DNA of 64,000 nt from Polytrichum commune (taxonomy: Eukaryota > Streptophyta > Polytrichopsida > Polytrichales > Polytrichaceae). The translations under genes were made by a program, and so were the position numbers. Below, one piece after another: positions 10,263 through 21,275 of the stretch (position 1 is the first letter of the stretch; every line of letters starts with the position of its first letter). Location: positions 55,452,758 through 55,516,757 of the forward strand of contig OX485805.1 of the NCBI GenBank assembly GCA_950295325.1, read 5' to 3'. The notes beneath the pieces were generated by a model. That model was not told where the DNA came from. It did no database searches and worked only from the letters and a program-made list of their open reading frames with translations.

Positions 10263-11567
10263 ATGTTTACAATGAATGAGGTGAGAAGGAGATGCAACTA
10301 ACCTTCATTTAATCCTCCACTGTAATGGTTGTGAAGAATCTGATTTTTTATTTATTTTCTGCTGGAAATCTTGACCAAAAGTATGGAGCTTCTAGACTTA
10401 CTGATTTTTTTTGAATGTATGTATGTGGGATGCAGCTGTTCTATGGGGAGAGGGAGCCGACATGCATTGTGAGAGATGTGCGCGGGGAATTGCCATCAAC
10501 TTACCCTGGGATGCAATTCTACATGGTTCCAGTAAGAATTAAATTTATCCTCTTTGTGTAGCTATAATATGTTGCCTGCAATGATCGATGATTTATCATG
10601 AATCTATGTTAGGAGAGTAAGAAGAAAATTTGCAAAGGATCCTGAAATAATTTGGTGTGGGTGTACCGTGTGCAGTCCATGGAGTTTAAAGTCCACATGT
10701 GCTGCAAGAAATGTGAGCTGAAAATATCCAAACATCTTTACAGAATCAAAGGTTAGTGGTTTTTTCTTCCTGACATCCTCAAAGTCTCTCCAATACTGTA
10801 TACAGGGGCCCTTATGTTCATCGCCTCTCCCAATATCTAGGCTCTTTGTAGATATATCACTTTCACTATTCCTAACATCTATTTCTATCCTGGATACTTA
10901 GGGACTCTCTACTGAAAATCATGGGTGCAGTTGTCTCTGTCAGTTGGACTTTTGTGCACTACACTTCAGATTTCCTCCCAGACCCAATATTGTTCTCAGA
11001 TAGATTGCTCTGGTTGCACCTTGAGAATGGAAATGGAGAAATATAAGATTTGCTAAGAAATACAAAGTTCCTGAGAATCATAAGGAGTTGCAATGGCATT
11101 ACATGCCTGCAATATGTCATTAAGTATCTGTGGCCATGTCTCAAACATTTGTATTTCAGAGATTGATTTTCTTGCTAATTTTATAACTTGTTTTCAGTGA
11201 AATTGCACTGATTGCACCTTGGGAATGGAAATGGGAAGCAATGGGAATGGAAATGGAGATTAAGATTTGCTGATTGATTCAAGCTTCCTGAGAATTATAA
11301 AAAGGATTTGCAATCATATTACGTGCCTGCAATATGTCATTAAATATCTGTGGCCATCATGTCCCAAAAATTGATATTTCACAGAGATGGATGGTTTTCT
11401 TGCTAAAATTTTAAATTGTTGCAGGAGTGGATGGAGTGGCGTGCGACTATCTCAACCAAAAGGTGACCGTCACAGGTAACGTGGAGCCCCAAAAACTGCT
11501 CAAGAAGATCAGGCGTGTGAAGAAGCACGCGGATTACTGGTGGCGCAAAGAAAATGGTCAGCGATAG
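10263..11567 (+). CDS. HMA-domain (heavy-metal-associated) protein, four exons
   Basis: Exons 10263-10280, 10436-10531, 10676-10751 and 11425-11567, all with GT-AG borders and consistent phase, give a 110-residue protein. Residues about 41-105 form one HMA domain. The metal motif M-x-C-x-x-C is intact at M46, C48 and C51, followed by the usual KISKHL helix and the GVDGVACDYLNQKVTVTGNV strand region. Relatives are the plant HIPP/HPP metallochaperone-like proteins, which bind soft metal ions in the cytosol or at membranes. The C terminus (NGQR) lacks a CaaX box, so it should not be isoprenylated. The N-terminal 40 residues are not from the HMA fold. The first exon is only six codons; the second Met (codon 4) is an alternative start. 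Function in metal handling is inferred from the family. Confidence 0.8.
10991..11424 (+). repeat. Tandem duplication of the 3' end of intron 3
   Basis: Intron 3 of the HMA gene (10752-11424) holds two diverged copies of a segment of about 200-230 bp. The first runs from about 10991 to 11197, the second from about 11189 to 11424. Each ends in an acceptor-like sequence: TTGTTTTCAG at 11197, and the real acceptor TTGTTGCAG at 11424. A third similar TGTTCTCAG lies at 10999. Shared internal words include CCTGCAATATGTCATTAA and TCTGTGGCCAT. Confidence 0.75.
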
Positions 11568-13487
11568 AGTTTTTAAGCAGCTGTGGCACCACCCACCGTG
11601 ACCCAACGACTACTTGATCATTTGTAAAAAATTCATTGTGACATACCACCGAAAAATAATATTGACAACTGCATTAACATTAGTTCAGATCCACATGCAG
11701 TTCCTAACTTAAGTATGCACAACATGCATCGTGGCGCACCAATCTCCAGATATCTCAAGTACAAAAAAAGAAGCGTTGTGATATTTAGATACGGATCTCA
11801 TAGTTTTCTCAAGTAGTAAGTAGAGGCCTTTTGTTGCCACATGAGACACATTTGACTGGGCATGGGCACCTTGTACATGATAATTTTCAACATATTTGAA
11901 TCACGTACTCAAGCTCAGTCTAGTAGGTTCCGTCCAATTTGTTCACAAATCAGATTTAGCCCATCCCTGTCATGGATAAAATGATGCATTCACGTTCTCT
12001 TTCATTACAGAGCTTGTAGAAATGTAATTATGTTGAAATTAACTTGAGCACATTTTACAACTTGTTCTAGAGTTGACGGTTTAAGAAATTTTGGGAGAGG
12101 TGTGATTTAGATTTTTAGGACGCGATATCAAATGAAGATGACGAATCTTTGTGTTTAAATCAAACAAAGTGTAATATCCTGTATGGATTTAAGTGTCTGG
12201 ATTTCAAGATTTAGGAACTTGAAATTTGGGCCCTGCGATATTTTGAATCACAGCTGACTCGAATGTTGGAATTTAGTTTCCTTCCACTTCCACCCCACAA
12301 TTGGTCGGGGCTCTAATTTAAGTGATGGTACAGGTGCACAATTGCCACTGGGGGCCACTCCACCATTGGTGCCTGTGTTGGAGACAAACGGTTGAACCAG
12401 TACCACTCACTTTAATTCCCAGTGCTCAAGGTCCCGGCAATCTGGTGACATCAATATTTGTTGATTCCTTTTCGGGTCACCTGCTCTTCAAATGGCTATG
12501 GGCCCATGTTCTCACTTTTAAATATGGGCTGATCATTCGTACCCTCTATGAAACTGACTCAAACAGTTCTCAAACTTGGAGTTCTGGAATACGAGAGTGT
12601 GTGGCATTATTTCCTACATTTGTTGTTGGAAGCATAAGTTTGGTTTTCAGCTCACTATATAAGTTAAATCATATATTGGACTTTCAGTTTTGCACCTATG
12701 CATATGTTTTTACAACTATCTCGTTGGCATTGCTCAGGCCAATGCACTTCAGTGTGTAAAGTAGACAAACCCAATACCAACACATAGTTTTCACTAACCT
12801 TATGTACCAGTCATATATTTTAGGATTCAATGTTTGAGTTTTGTACATTGTGTCACTTTTACAACTACAGGAAACACGGTTCTTTAGCACTTGTTCTCTT
12901 CCACTTGGATGCTTTTAAGATCTACTACAATAATAAATTCCCAATCCATCTTCATAGATTTCAATAGTTTAGGATATGTGTTGGTTTTGGGTATGTCTAA
13001 CAAGACCTTGCATTGAGTTCCAAGCAGGAATTTGGAATAGTGAGATTTTAGATGAGTAAGTAGTAGCCATCCAATGACAAAGTCCTCCAAAGAAACTTGA
13101 ACCAGTGCCTCAAAAGGCTTTGAGTTAGTAAAAAGGTCACCTGCGACACATAAGGACAGGGTTCAGGAGTCCACAACACACCGAAAGTGGTACCATAAGT
13201 TGTGGACACGTGACCATCATTATTTGTTGACTGGAATCTAACTGCCGTGGAGAAATTGCCAACAATCATTGTGCCTTGAGGACTTTTTTCCCCCAAAACA
13301 TCCCCTTAAAATAGAAAGTCATTAAAAAGATAAGATGGGTGTAGTGACCTCTTTTCAGGACTTCACTTTTGCAAACTTTGACAACTTTGTGAATAATAAA
13401 CACTAAGTTCATTGATGTTAGATTATAAGGATTTTCTGTAACTCAGATGTCTACAGTAAATGTATTAGATATTTGACCACTAGTTAC
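11568..13487. other. Gene-free stretch
   Basis: Includes the 3' flank of the HMA gene. A 145-codon open frame at 12322-12759 has no domain and is skewed towards hydrophobic residues, so I do not call it. No other gene seen. Confidence 0.4.
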
Positions 13488-13675
13488 AGATGAACCGGTT
13501 GAGTTTGAGGAATAACCAGTTGAACTTCAACACTTCAGGAAAGTACCAACCATTTTAGGACTTTAAGAACATCCCAAGACCAATAAAGAAACCAAAAGAT
13601 GTCAGCATGTAATTGGTTGGACTTGGAAAACCTAGGATCTCAACTGATTGTGCCCAAAAATCTCCCTGGACGCCT
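13488..13675 (-). mobile_element. R1 hAT-like MITE, diverged copy
   Basis: Minus-orientation copy with the words GATGAACCGGTTGAGTTTGA, AGTTGAACTTCAACACTTCA and GCCCAAAAATCTCCCTGGA that match R1 elsewhere. Ends are eroded and I cannot see a target duplication. Confidence 0.6.
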
Positions 13676-16253
13676 TCCTGAAATGCAATTATGTTTTATT
13701 TTATGTTCTTATTTTAATCAGCAGAGTGCAAGAAATTAGAACCCTTCCTTTTGCAAGTCCTAGTCTATTTAGGTGTAAAAATGAAGCTTGTCCTCAACAG
13801 CGGCTAAGTGAGTGTAGGGTACAAACTGTATCCAAGTTTTGTGACACAAGGAGCAACGAACTGTCCAACATATTCAGCCACCTTCCTTTCAAGTGTCCAA
13901 TGTAAGTCTCTCCATCTTCTTTACTTCAAGTTCGCAACATCTCTTAATTCAGAACTTTTGGCATCATCTCATAAATGATACCACAATCACTCAGAGACAG
14001 AAAACTGTCTAAAACTACTTGAAAGGTCTCTAATGAGATATCTGGAATGTCTGATCAAGGTGTGCATACACATGATAGCAAGTAAGAAGAACTTATCAAG
14101 ATAACATAGCTTGGAGAGCTCCAAGTTTTCAAATCTCGAGCTTCAAGCTGTTGAATTTGCATTTTGTACACCAACAGGAACCCAGTTTGTACAATTCTAA
14201 CTGATGCAAAGTAATGCAAGGAAAAGTAAGTTCGTGACATCAGCATTGAGGAGCATCTGAAGGAGAGGAAAATCCATGTGATGAAGATAGGATTTTGGGA
14301 ATCATCTGTAGCATGGGGTACAAATCTTGCACGAGAGCATCCAAAAGGTGGTCAAGCTTCGTTGGAACAGAGCACTGCATATTATGTTGTAAAGTGCACT
14401 GATCCATCCATGATCACAAATGCCCGAATCTTATATTAACAATTTAACAAAAGCACATTGAAATAATAACTCTACAAAATTGAATATGTATGAGTGATCC
14501 TGTTGGGGTGGTTTGAAAGGTAAAATTTGGTAGTTGAAGCTATCCTCTCATGCATTATGAACATCCATGTATATTACAAACATGAAATAAATCGTGTCAG
14601 TACACAGCAACGATCTCGATCCTGCCACTATTGAAGACACCTACACCAGCTCCCTCTACCGTAATGGAACAACATTCTGAAACTTTGCAACAGTGAACAT
14701 TATCACAAATTATAAGCAGTTTAGTTGAAAAACTGCTTGTGTTTTATTATGCAGGTGTTAAGCTTGCATTCGTTATTGGTCAACCTATAAGCATGATAGT
14801 GGACAGAAGCTTAACCTCAATCCAAGATGTCCATTTGTGGTTGCACTAGTTGGAGTTGTTGTAGCTTGACAAAGGTCTGTCCTTTCTCAAAGCCAAGAAT
14901 GCAGAAGTAAAGCTGCTGCAAGGTAACACATTGGAGAGAAGGATCATAGGTGATGATGTTAAGCATCCTCTGCAGAATAATAAATAGTATTCTGATGAAT
15001 GTTGCAAACTAAGTAAAGTTATTCATGTGTTCCAGAGAATGTTACTTGAGGACCCGTTGCATCAAGCAGAAATATTGCAAGAGCTTCCTAAAGATTTGCC
15101 TCAACACAGTACTCCAAACTGTGATAAGAGCACAGAAATTTTTGAGTAATACATGAATATCGGAGGCTTCTGATAAACTGTAAGCAAATACTGGTGAGTA
15201 ACTCCACATAGTAGAATAGTCACACACACAAGAAAAAAGATAGAAGAGAATCTAAAAGTGAATCTCAAAACCAAAAAAAAAAAGAACATACAGTGTCTCA
15301 GCTAAACTCTTAATATTTGCAGTTTGCCCAGGTTGTCAAATATTTGGGGTCCAATTGCCTGGTACAATTGAAGAGTTGAAGCATAAGAATCCCAACTATA
15401 CAACTTGAATCATTGCCTAATGAGAATCTACAACAAAGCCAGTCCAAACTCCAATTGAATCTGACTCCAGACCATACACAATCCTCCAGCGTGATAAAAC
15501 ATCCACAGTAATCTGAGAGGCAATCCATTTTACGGAATTGATCTGTAAGGGGAGGGTTGGTCCCTTAATACCTAATCCAGAATTGAGTCTCTTGACAAAT
15601 CTTCAATATGTATTGAACATTTCACCTTTTGTGGGTGCTGCAAATTTCTCTGCAACAGCCCGTCAGTCAAATTGCTTTGCTCTGCAAGTGAAGTTGCTTC
15701 AGCTTTCCATGATGGTCTTCAAACAACTGACGGTGAATCACATGATTGCTCATGGCATAACCATAGTTACAAAAGAATTATTGTTACTTGCCTCAACATA
15801 CATATGGAGGGCAAACAAACACACTTGCATTCAACAATCCAAGGTTTCCCCCAATTGTGACCACATTTCATCCTCGAGCATCATGACCCTCTATACAACC
15901 AATTGTACATGATAGTGCTGACTAACAAAACTGCACCTGATGAGCCCTTGCAGTAGGTCAGCAAGCTCTAACCCTTAAAAACAGGCACCATCAAGAAATA
16001 CTTTCCTGGCCTTGCTGTCGCGATGCTCAAGTGCAGATAATTGCAGCAATGTACACGGGAACTTGATTGTGATTTTGTCTACGGCGATTGGGCCAACCTG
16101 TACAGTATGTCTGAAGTCCCCCTGTTGGCATCATCAATGGAGGTTAAGCTAGTCCCATCTCATGTTGACAATAAATTCCCGATTGAGGATAAATTCCTAA
16201 GCATCCTCCAATCACATCTCTAAATTTGGTCATTTAGGGAATGGGAAAACACC
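13676..16253. other. Gene-free stretch downstream of the FHA gene
   Basis: Many short ORFs, none with recognisable protein features. The part next to 16.25 kb should include the 3' untranslated region of the FHA gene. I cannot rule out a diverged, intron-rich gene here, but nothing supports one. Confidence 0.35.
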
Positions 16254-17057
16254 TCATTGGTCATCCGTGATGAGAGACACATATTCAACCCTAATTCCGC
16301 CCTTGAGCTTGGCATTAATGGCGAAATAGCTAGGATATTTTTTCAGCAGATTCACGAGCCCAGCCCATGGCCGCAGACCTCCTTTGCCGTCCATCTCAAT
16401 CTGGCCTTCCTCATCCACCCCCATCAAACTTTGAAACTGCGGTGACAAAACTCTACCTTGAAAGTGGTCCAGAACTTCACCATGCAACCTTGCCACAGCC
16501 ATCCACTCGCCCGGAGTGTGCTGGGTTTGCAGCTTGGACAGAATGGTCCCCACGATTTCTCTCTCCTCCAGATCCTCCTGGTGACTCCCAGTGACTTGCC
16601 CTCCTCTCTCCTTCTTCGCAGGCCCCGGGGCCCTCCGAGGGGGCCCTCCCGCTGCCCTCTTCCTCGAATTAGGGTTAGGGTTTGCGGGGCTGGCCACCAC
16701 AGGCGCTATGGAGCGAGCAATCTGCTTCGCCGGAAGCAGGAAGTAAAACCGCTTCTCACCGATCTGGAGCAGATCCTGCGAGTCCAGCTTCACGGGGGGA
16801 TTCTCCGGAGGGTGGTGCACCCCCTCCACGAAGCATCCATTCTTCCCCAGCACCTCCAACACAAACCTCCGTCGCTGAAAGTCGTATGCAATCTTGGCAT
16901 GGTGGCGAGAGATGTTCATCCCCCCTCCTAGACCTGCCAAATCCACATCCACCGACGCCTTCTTGCTGTTCCTGCCTAACACGATCGAGTAGGTCTGCAT
17001 GTAGTACTCGAAATCCTCCCCCTGCAGCTTCGCAAATCCTGCCTCCATATCTCCCAT
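16254..17057 (-). CDS. FHA2-type forkhead-associated domain protein
   Basis: An intronless 267-residue frame. Residues about 20-110 are an FHA phosphothreonine-binding domain with the conserved residues in place: G28-R29, S50 and H53 in NISRHHAKI, and N73-G74. The lead-in MEAGFAKLQGEDFEYYMQTY is characteristic of the plant FHA2-type nuclear proteins (transcription or ribosome-biogenesis associated). A Pro/Arg/Lys-rich linker (about 120-152, with SRKR at 131-134) looks like a nuclear localisation signal. Residues about 165-267 form a second conserved block containing GEWMAVARLHGEVLDHF and YPSYFAI, which I cannot name with confidence. I chose the Met at 17057 because family homology begins there; the open frame runs 48 codons further upstream to 17201. 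Shorter than some family members. Confidence 0.85.
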   Translation of the reverse strand: MGDMEAGFAKLQGEDFEYYMQTYSIVLGRNSKKASVDVDLAGLGGGMNISRHHAKIAYDFQRRRFVLEVLGKNGCFVEGVHHPPENPPVKLDSQDLLQIGEKRFYFLLPAKQIARSIAPVVASPANPNPNSRKRAAGGPPRRAPGPAKKERGGQVTGSHQEDLEEREIVGTILSKLQTQHTPGEWMAVARLHGEVLDHFQGRVLSPQFQSLMGVDEEGQIEMDGKGGLRPWAGLVNLLKKYPSYFAINAKLKGGIRVEYVSLITDDQ

Positions 17058-17222
17058 CTTCACACCCCACACAATGATCGCAACAAACTGCAACACAAAC
17101 CAATGCAAGCCTAATCCTCCCGCTTCCTTCTTCCCCAGACCGCACCAAAATGCGATGGCCTGGGTGTTGTCTCTCTCGATGTTCGTTGAAGAGTGGCCCA
17201 CAATTGCAGCCTAGGGTTTCGT

Positions 17223-17249
17223 TCCTTTCCTTTCCTTTCCTTTCCTTTC
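17223..17249 (-). repeat. GAAAG pentanucleotide run upstream of the FHA gene
   Basis: Five TTTCC units (GGAAA-type on the coding strand) about 170 bp upstream of the chosen start codon. GA-rich tracts like this are frequent in plant promoters and leaders. No TATA box is obvious beside it. Confidence 0.5.
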
Positions 17250-19389
17250 TGAAAGTTAAAGTTCCTTCGATGCTTGGAACCAACTGGAAGTCTCATGTGT
17301 TGTGTTGTGTTGAGTTAAGTTAGCTTTGAATGGGATCATGACTAAGGTTAAGTAGACTAAGTGGGCCTTGATTATGTGGTCACTCTTCTTATAATTGGAC
17401 TCTTCCATGTTTGGGTGGAATAAGGCAAGGCTTGTAGATTACGACCCCTCACATTATATGCATCAAAGGAGGTAGTCGCAACTAATTGTGGTGGCATTAT
17501 GTGGGTCCTGCCATCCTGATTCATGCGCATGAACAATAAACTTTGATAGGGTAGACCGGGTTTTCCCGAGTCTTGATGTGGAGTTTGGTTTGGACTTGGA
17601 TCAATCCATGTATGATCTAACTTGCTTAAAAGGGGTGTAAGTTATGACGTGAAAACATGGCCACCTTTTGGTGTATCGAGCATCATGTCATGTATGAACA
17701 TCAATGCTTTGGTCTCGGCTACGTGCATTCTTAATCCCTGCCAAAAAGTTGTAGGAGTTTGAACACAAATGTGAGATTTTGAAACGACAGCCAACCATGT
17801 CAAGTAGGTTGAAGTGTAACATTGCATATTAAAGCAAATTCTTGAGGTATCAAGATAATTTTGTACTTATGAAACTTTTGTACAATTAAACATAGTTTTG
17901 AGAACCAAATTATGCATTGTGTTTTGATATGGAATGATGTTTGTTTTGTATCACGTGCTTATGTGACATTTGTTGCATGTTTAGTGTAGCATGGTGTGGT
18001 CTATAAGTTGTGTAACATTTGTTACATACATTTGTGTAATATTGGTACACGGGTTATGTAATGAAAACATAAGAACATATAGTAAGCATGTCATTCACAA
18101 TATGCTCAATACTCCTTATGGGTTCAATAGCGAGCATAGTTGGGAGGCATGGTCTATAAAATTGTTTGAATAGAAAGGGAAGTTGTACTTTGACCTCATA
18201 TAACTTCTATATCTCAACTCCACCTGTGAAACTTGAAATGGCAACTTGTGTAATTGCAATTGCTAAGAAAATAAACTAATTATAGTATTTTATTTAGTTA
18301 TATAAATTTATAATAATGATTAATCTCATGCACTACTAATTTTTTAAATTTTAATATACTAAAATCTACTTAAACTCATTCAAGTGTATGCAATTCTATT
18401 TGATTTTTTCTATAATTTACTTCACATTTATTTCCACTCAAGTTTATAGTTAAAAGCTATTTAATTGACTATTTTGCTTTCAATCAGATTATCAAGTTGA
18501 CATTAGTCTCTATCTCACGAAGACTACTGCAATCCACCACTATAGGGTGTCCCATTAGCATGTTGGCTTCTCATACTCTAAATCAATTTCATTTCATAAA
18601 AGACAGTGGTTTTAGGTTTTGACATTTATTTCTTGTAAGAGTCTTATGACAGTTGGAGTTCCAACATCCAAATATATTGTGAATCATGAGTTATGACTTG
18701 TGTATTTGATAGGCACACAATTCAGTGGTACCTTCATTTTCTCTTGACTATATAGTTATGGATCAACTTGGGAAATGCAAACGCCAACACGTATAGTGTA
18801 GAAAAATAAAGGATGACAATAGAAAAGTACCCACATGCAAGGTCCATTGAAATAAATACATGCTAGCCCGTACACTAGATACCCCTAAATAAAAGAGAGC
18901 AAATGCAAGAAAACACATTCTCTGACAAGCCTTGAGGTGGCACAACAAATGATTCTATAACTTGGGCACATCAATTGTCAGGACTTGTACATTGAGAATA
19001 ACTTATGGGAGATTGGTTTATACGATATGTGGGTGTAACTGATATTTTAGTGAGACAAAACTTGTAAGTCCAAGTCTTGAATTATAACATGCTAAAATTT
19101 ATCATAGGATCTTCCAATAGAACATGTAGATTTGATTATGATGATATCATTGTAGTATTTTTAATTATATATCATTATTTCAACATTTAGTTTTATGAAT
19201 TTTGCATCAAATACATTTTTATCAAGTTTTAACAACAACATATTCAAGTAATTATTAAGGATCCACTTATCTCCCACGAAACTTAGTTATATTTAAAAGT
19301 GTATTGACAAATCAACCCATAGCATCAATTGAGAGACCAAAAAAGATAAAATTTTGAGGAAATGTCTTGATTTAAACTTTAGAACAAGT
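17250..19389. other. Gene-free stretch
   Basis: The proximal few hundred bases are the FHA promoter flank. The rest is AT-rich with no supported gene or element. Confidence 0.45.
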
Positions 19390-19748
19390 TGTGTCATTCG
19401 GTTTGTTTTTTTGTGTTCCCCAACTTGTACGGATTAGATCAACACAATGAAACTTGTATTAGCAAATGTATAGTGAAAGCATCAACAAAAATTAGACCAA
19501 CCTTGATTTAACTATGGTTAATATTGGAAGTGTATGCTTGTTGATTCCTTAACTAAATCCATAACTTAGGGCATCCCAATTATGTGCACACTGTTGAATG
19601 TGGAGCAATTAACAATGTTTTAGATATACTCCACTCTCTTTTAAACATGTGTCTTTATGGTGCTTGTTTTTTGATCCTCACCCAACCACACACCACTCAA
19701 GTATAGGTGTCCAATTAAGGAAAGTAACCGAATGCACCTACATACCTT
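19390..19748 (+). mobile_element. R2 TIR element copy c
   Basis: About 359 bp. The right end GTAACCGAATGCACCTACATAC then CTT matches the family end. The left end is eroded. The interior includes ATTAGCAAAT and CCCAACCACACACCACTCAA as in the other copies. Confidence 0.65.
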
Positions 19749-19916
19749 AGGGAGAGAGTCTCCCAAAGTTTGGATGAATGACCCATGTGTTACACCAAAA
19801 GAGGAGGGTCCTAGTAAAGGCCAAATAAGGAGTTTTGAAATATGATATGTTCAATTAAGGGCGGTTCTACACCCAATTGAGAGGAAAACTACCTTTGGTT
19901 TCACTTTTGCTTGCTC

Positions 19917-20065
19917 CATAACATTACTCAGCTGATGAGCTGTATTCAGCTGCCGTGCCTTCATATTCATCAGTCTGAAGCACTGGGATTCCAACATCTA
20001 GAGGCTTTATTCTTGAATCTACTGCGGGGCCCATGAATGCAGCTCATCAGCTGAGTAATGTTATG
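19917..20065 (+). mobile_element. Perfect-arm hairpin MITE, 149 bp
   Basis: The left arm begins CATAACATTACTCAGCTGAT and the right arm is its inverted match over about 32 bp, ending TCAGCTGAGTAATGTTATG. The loop is about 85 bp. A second copy in the opposite orientation lies at 32785-32930. No coding capacity. Confidence 0.7.
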
Positions 20066-21275
20066 TCAATGAAACAATAATTCTTAATAGTAATTCTTGC
20101 AATAATTAAAGAACCCAACAACAATTACGAGATTTAGTTTTGGAGTCTTTCTTTGGATCTAAGTCCCTGCTGACTTACTTCACACAGCTGAGACAGTGAG
20201 ACAGGCCTCCAATTGCAACAAAATTTTATGCTGTTGGATTGCATGAGCTTGGAGACTTGTGACTCTTAGAGGGTACTTCTGGTACCAAGTCCAGAATCGC
20301 CAAGTCTATGAAGCAGAGAATGTTATACCATAGATCCCAGTGTTAGATGCTGTAATATATAAATTTTCTGGGACCAACAGGCGCTGACTGAAGTTGGAAA
20401 GATGGAAGAATTGCAAAGTTGTGAACAAACCATACACAGTGTTATAACTTGCACAGTTGAAGATGCGATCTTAAATTAGCAATGGATATGCATTTGCTGA
20501 TTTGAGATCACATACTTTCTTGTCCACATCAAAACTCTTGAACCCCAAATGAGATATGCAGTTTTTGCTGATTTGCATGTTCTTCATTGAGTCTGAACTT
20601 GGCCCAATGTATATGTATACATAATTAAATTCCACAAATGACGCTTCTGAGTATCATCATTGAGCCCAGTCCAGTATTCAAATTAAATCTGCACTTTTGT
20701 TGTACAAGCAAAAGCTATTCATTACACGGGTGGAGCCTTGGCTTACATGACGTTCTGATGGCGGCCTTGCAACCGAGGTGAGAGAGAGATATATAGATTC
20801 TCCTCCACCACACAGCAAAAATGTGACACATCAAAATTGTCCAAAATTTGTGTCTGCTGTCAAAGAAGGCTTGAAACTGGAAATTCATAGAGAAGGATAG
20901 TGAATCAAAAGTTTAGTAATGTTTAGTAAACGCCTTCCAAGTATCAATCTTTCACTGTTTTCAACACCCAGCCGAAGCTTTGCCAGTCTTCAACCCCTGC
21001 AACCATACACATTGTAATACCAAAGAGTCATTGCCAAACATAGTGTTTGTCAAGCAACACGTATTTGCCAATCACTACAGTAGTAGAAACGGGGTAGAAA
21101 CGGGCTAATGATCTACAGATTTTCTATTTGACACGAACAACATTTGTGTCGCATTGAGTTATGAAATTGACATAACTTACAGCACCCTATTTCACATTTG
21201 ACATGCAAGCAACATGTGTTTGTACATTAGATAACTCCAAATTTAGTTTCAATTATTTAATCTGACCCAAAATTC
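20066..21275. other. 3' flank of the intact F-box gene; start of duplicated unit A
   Basis: No gene. From about 20640 the sequence (words such as GATGACGCTTCTGAG and GGTGGAGCCTTGGCTT) recurs downstream of the second F-box copy near 24.72-25.35 kb, and in part near 27.48-28.04 kb. The duplicated unit therefore extends well beyond the gene. Confidence 0.55.

Noticed and set aside
10027-10275. An 82-codon frame overlapping the HMA gene leader
   Set aside because: It starts at a TTG across the TATA box and the 5' leader and does not fit the splice-supported HMA frame.
12322-12759. A 145-codon plus-strand frame
   Set aside because: No domain, hydrophobic low-information composition, no promoter or splice signals that fit, and no paralogue in the window.
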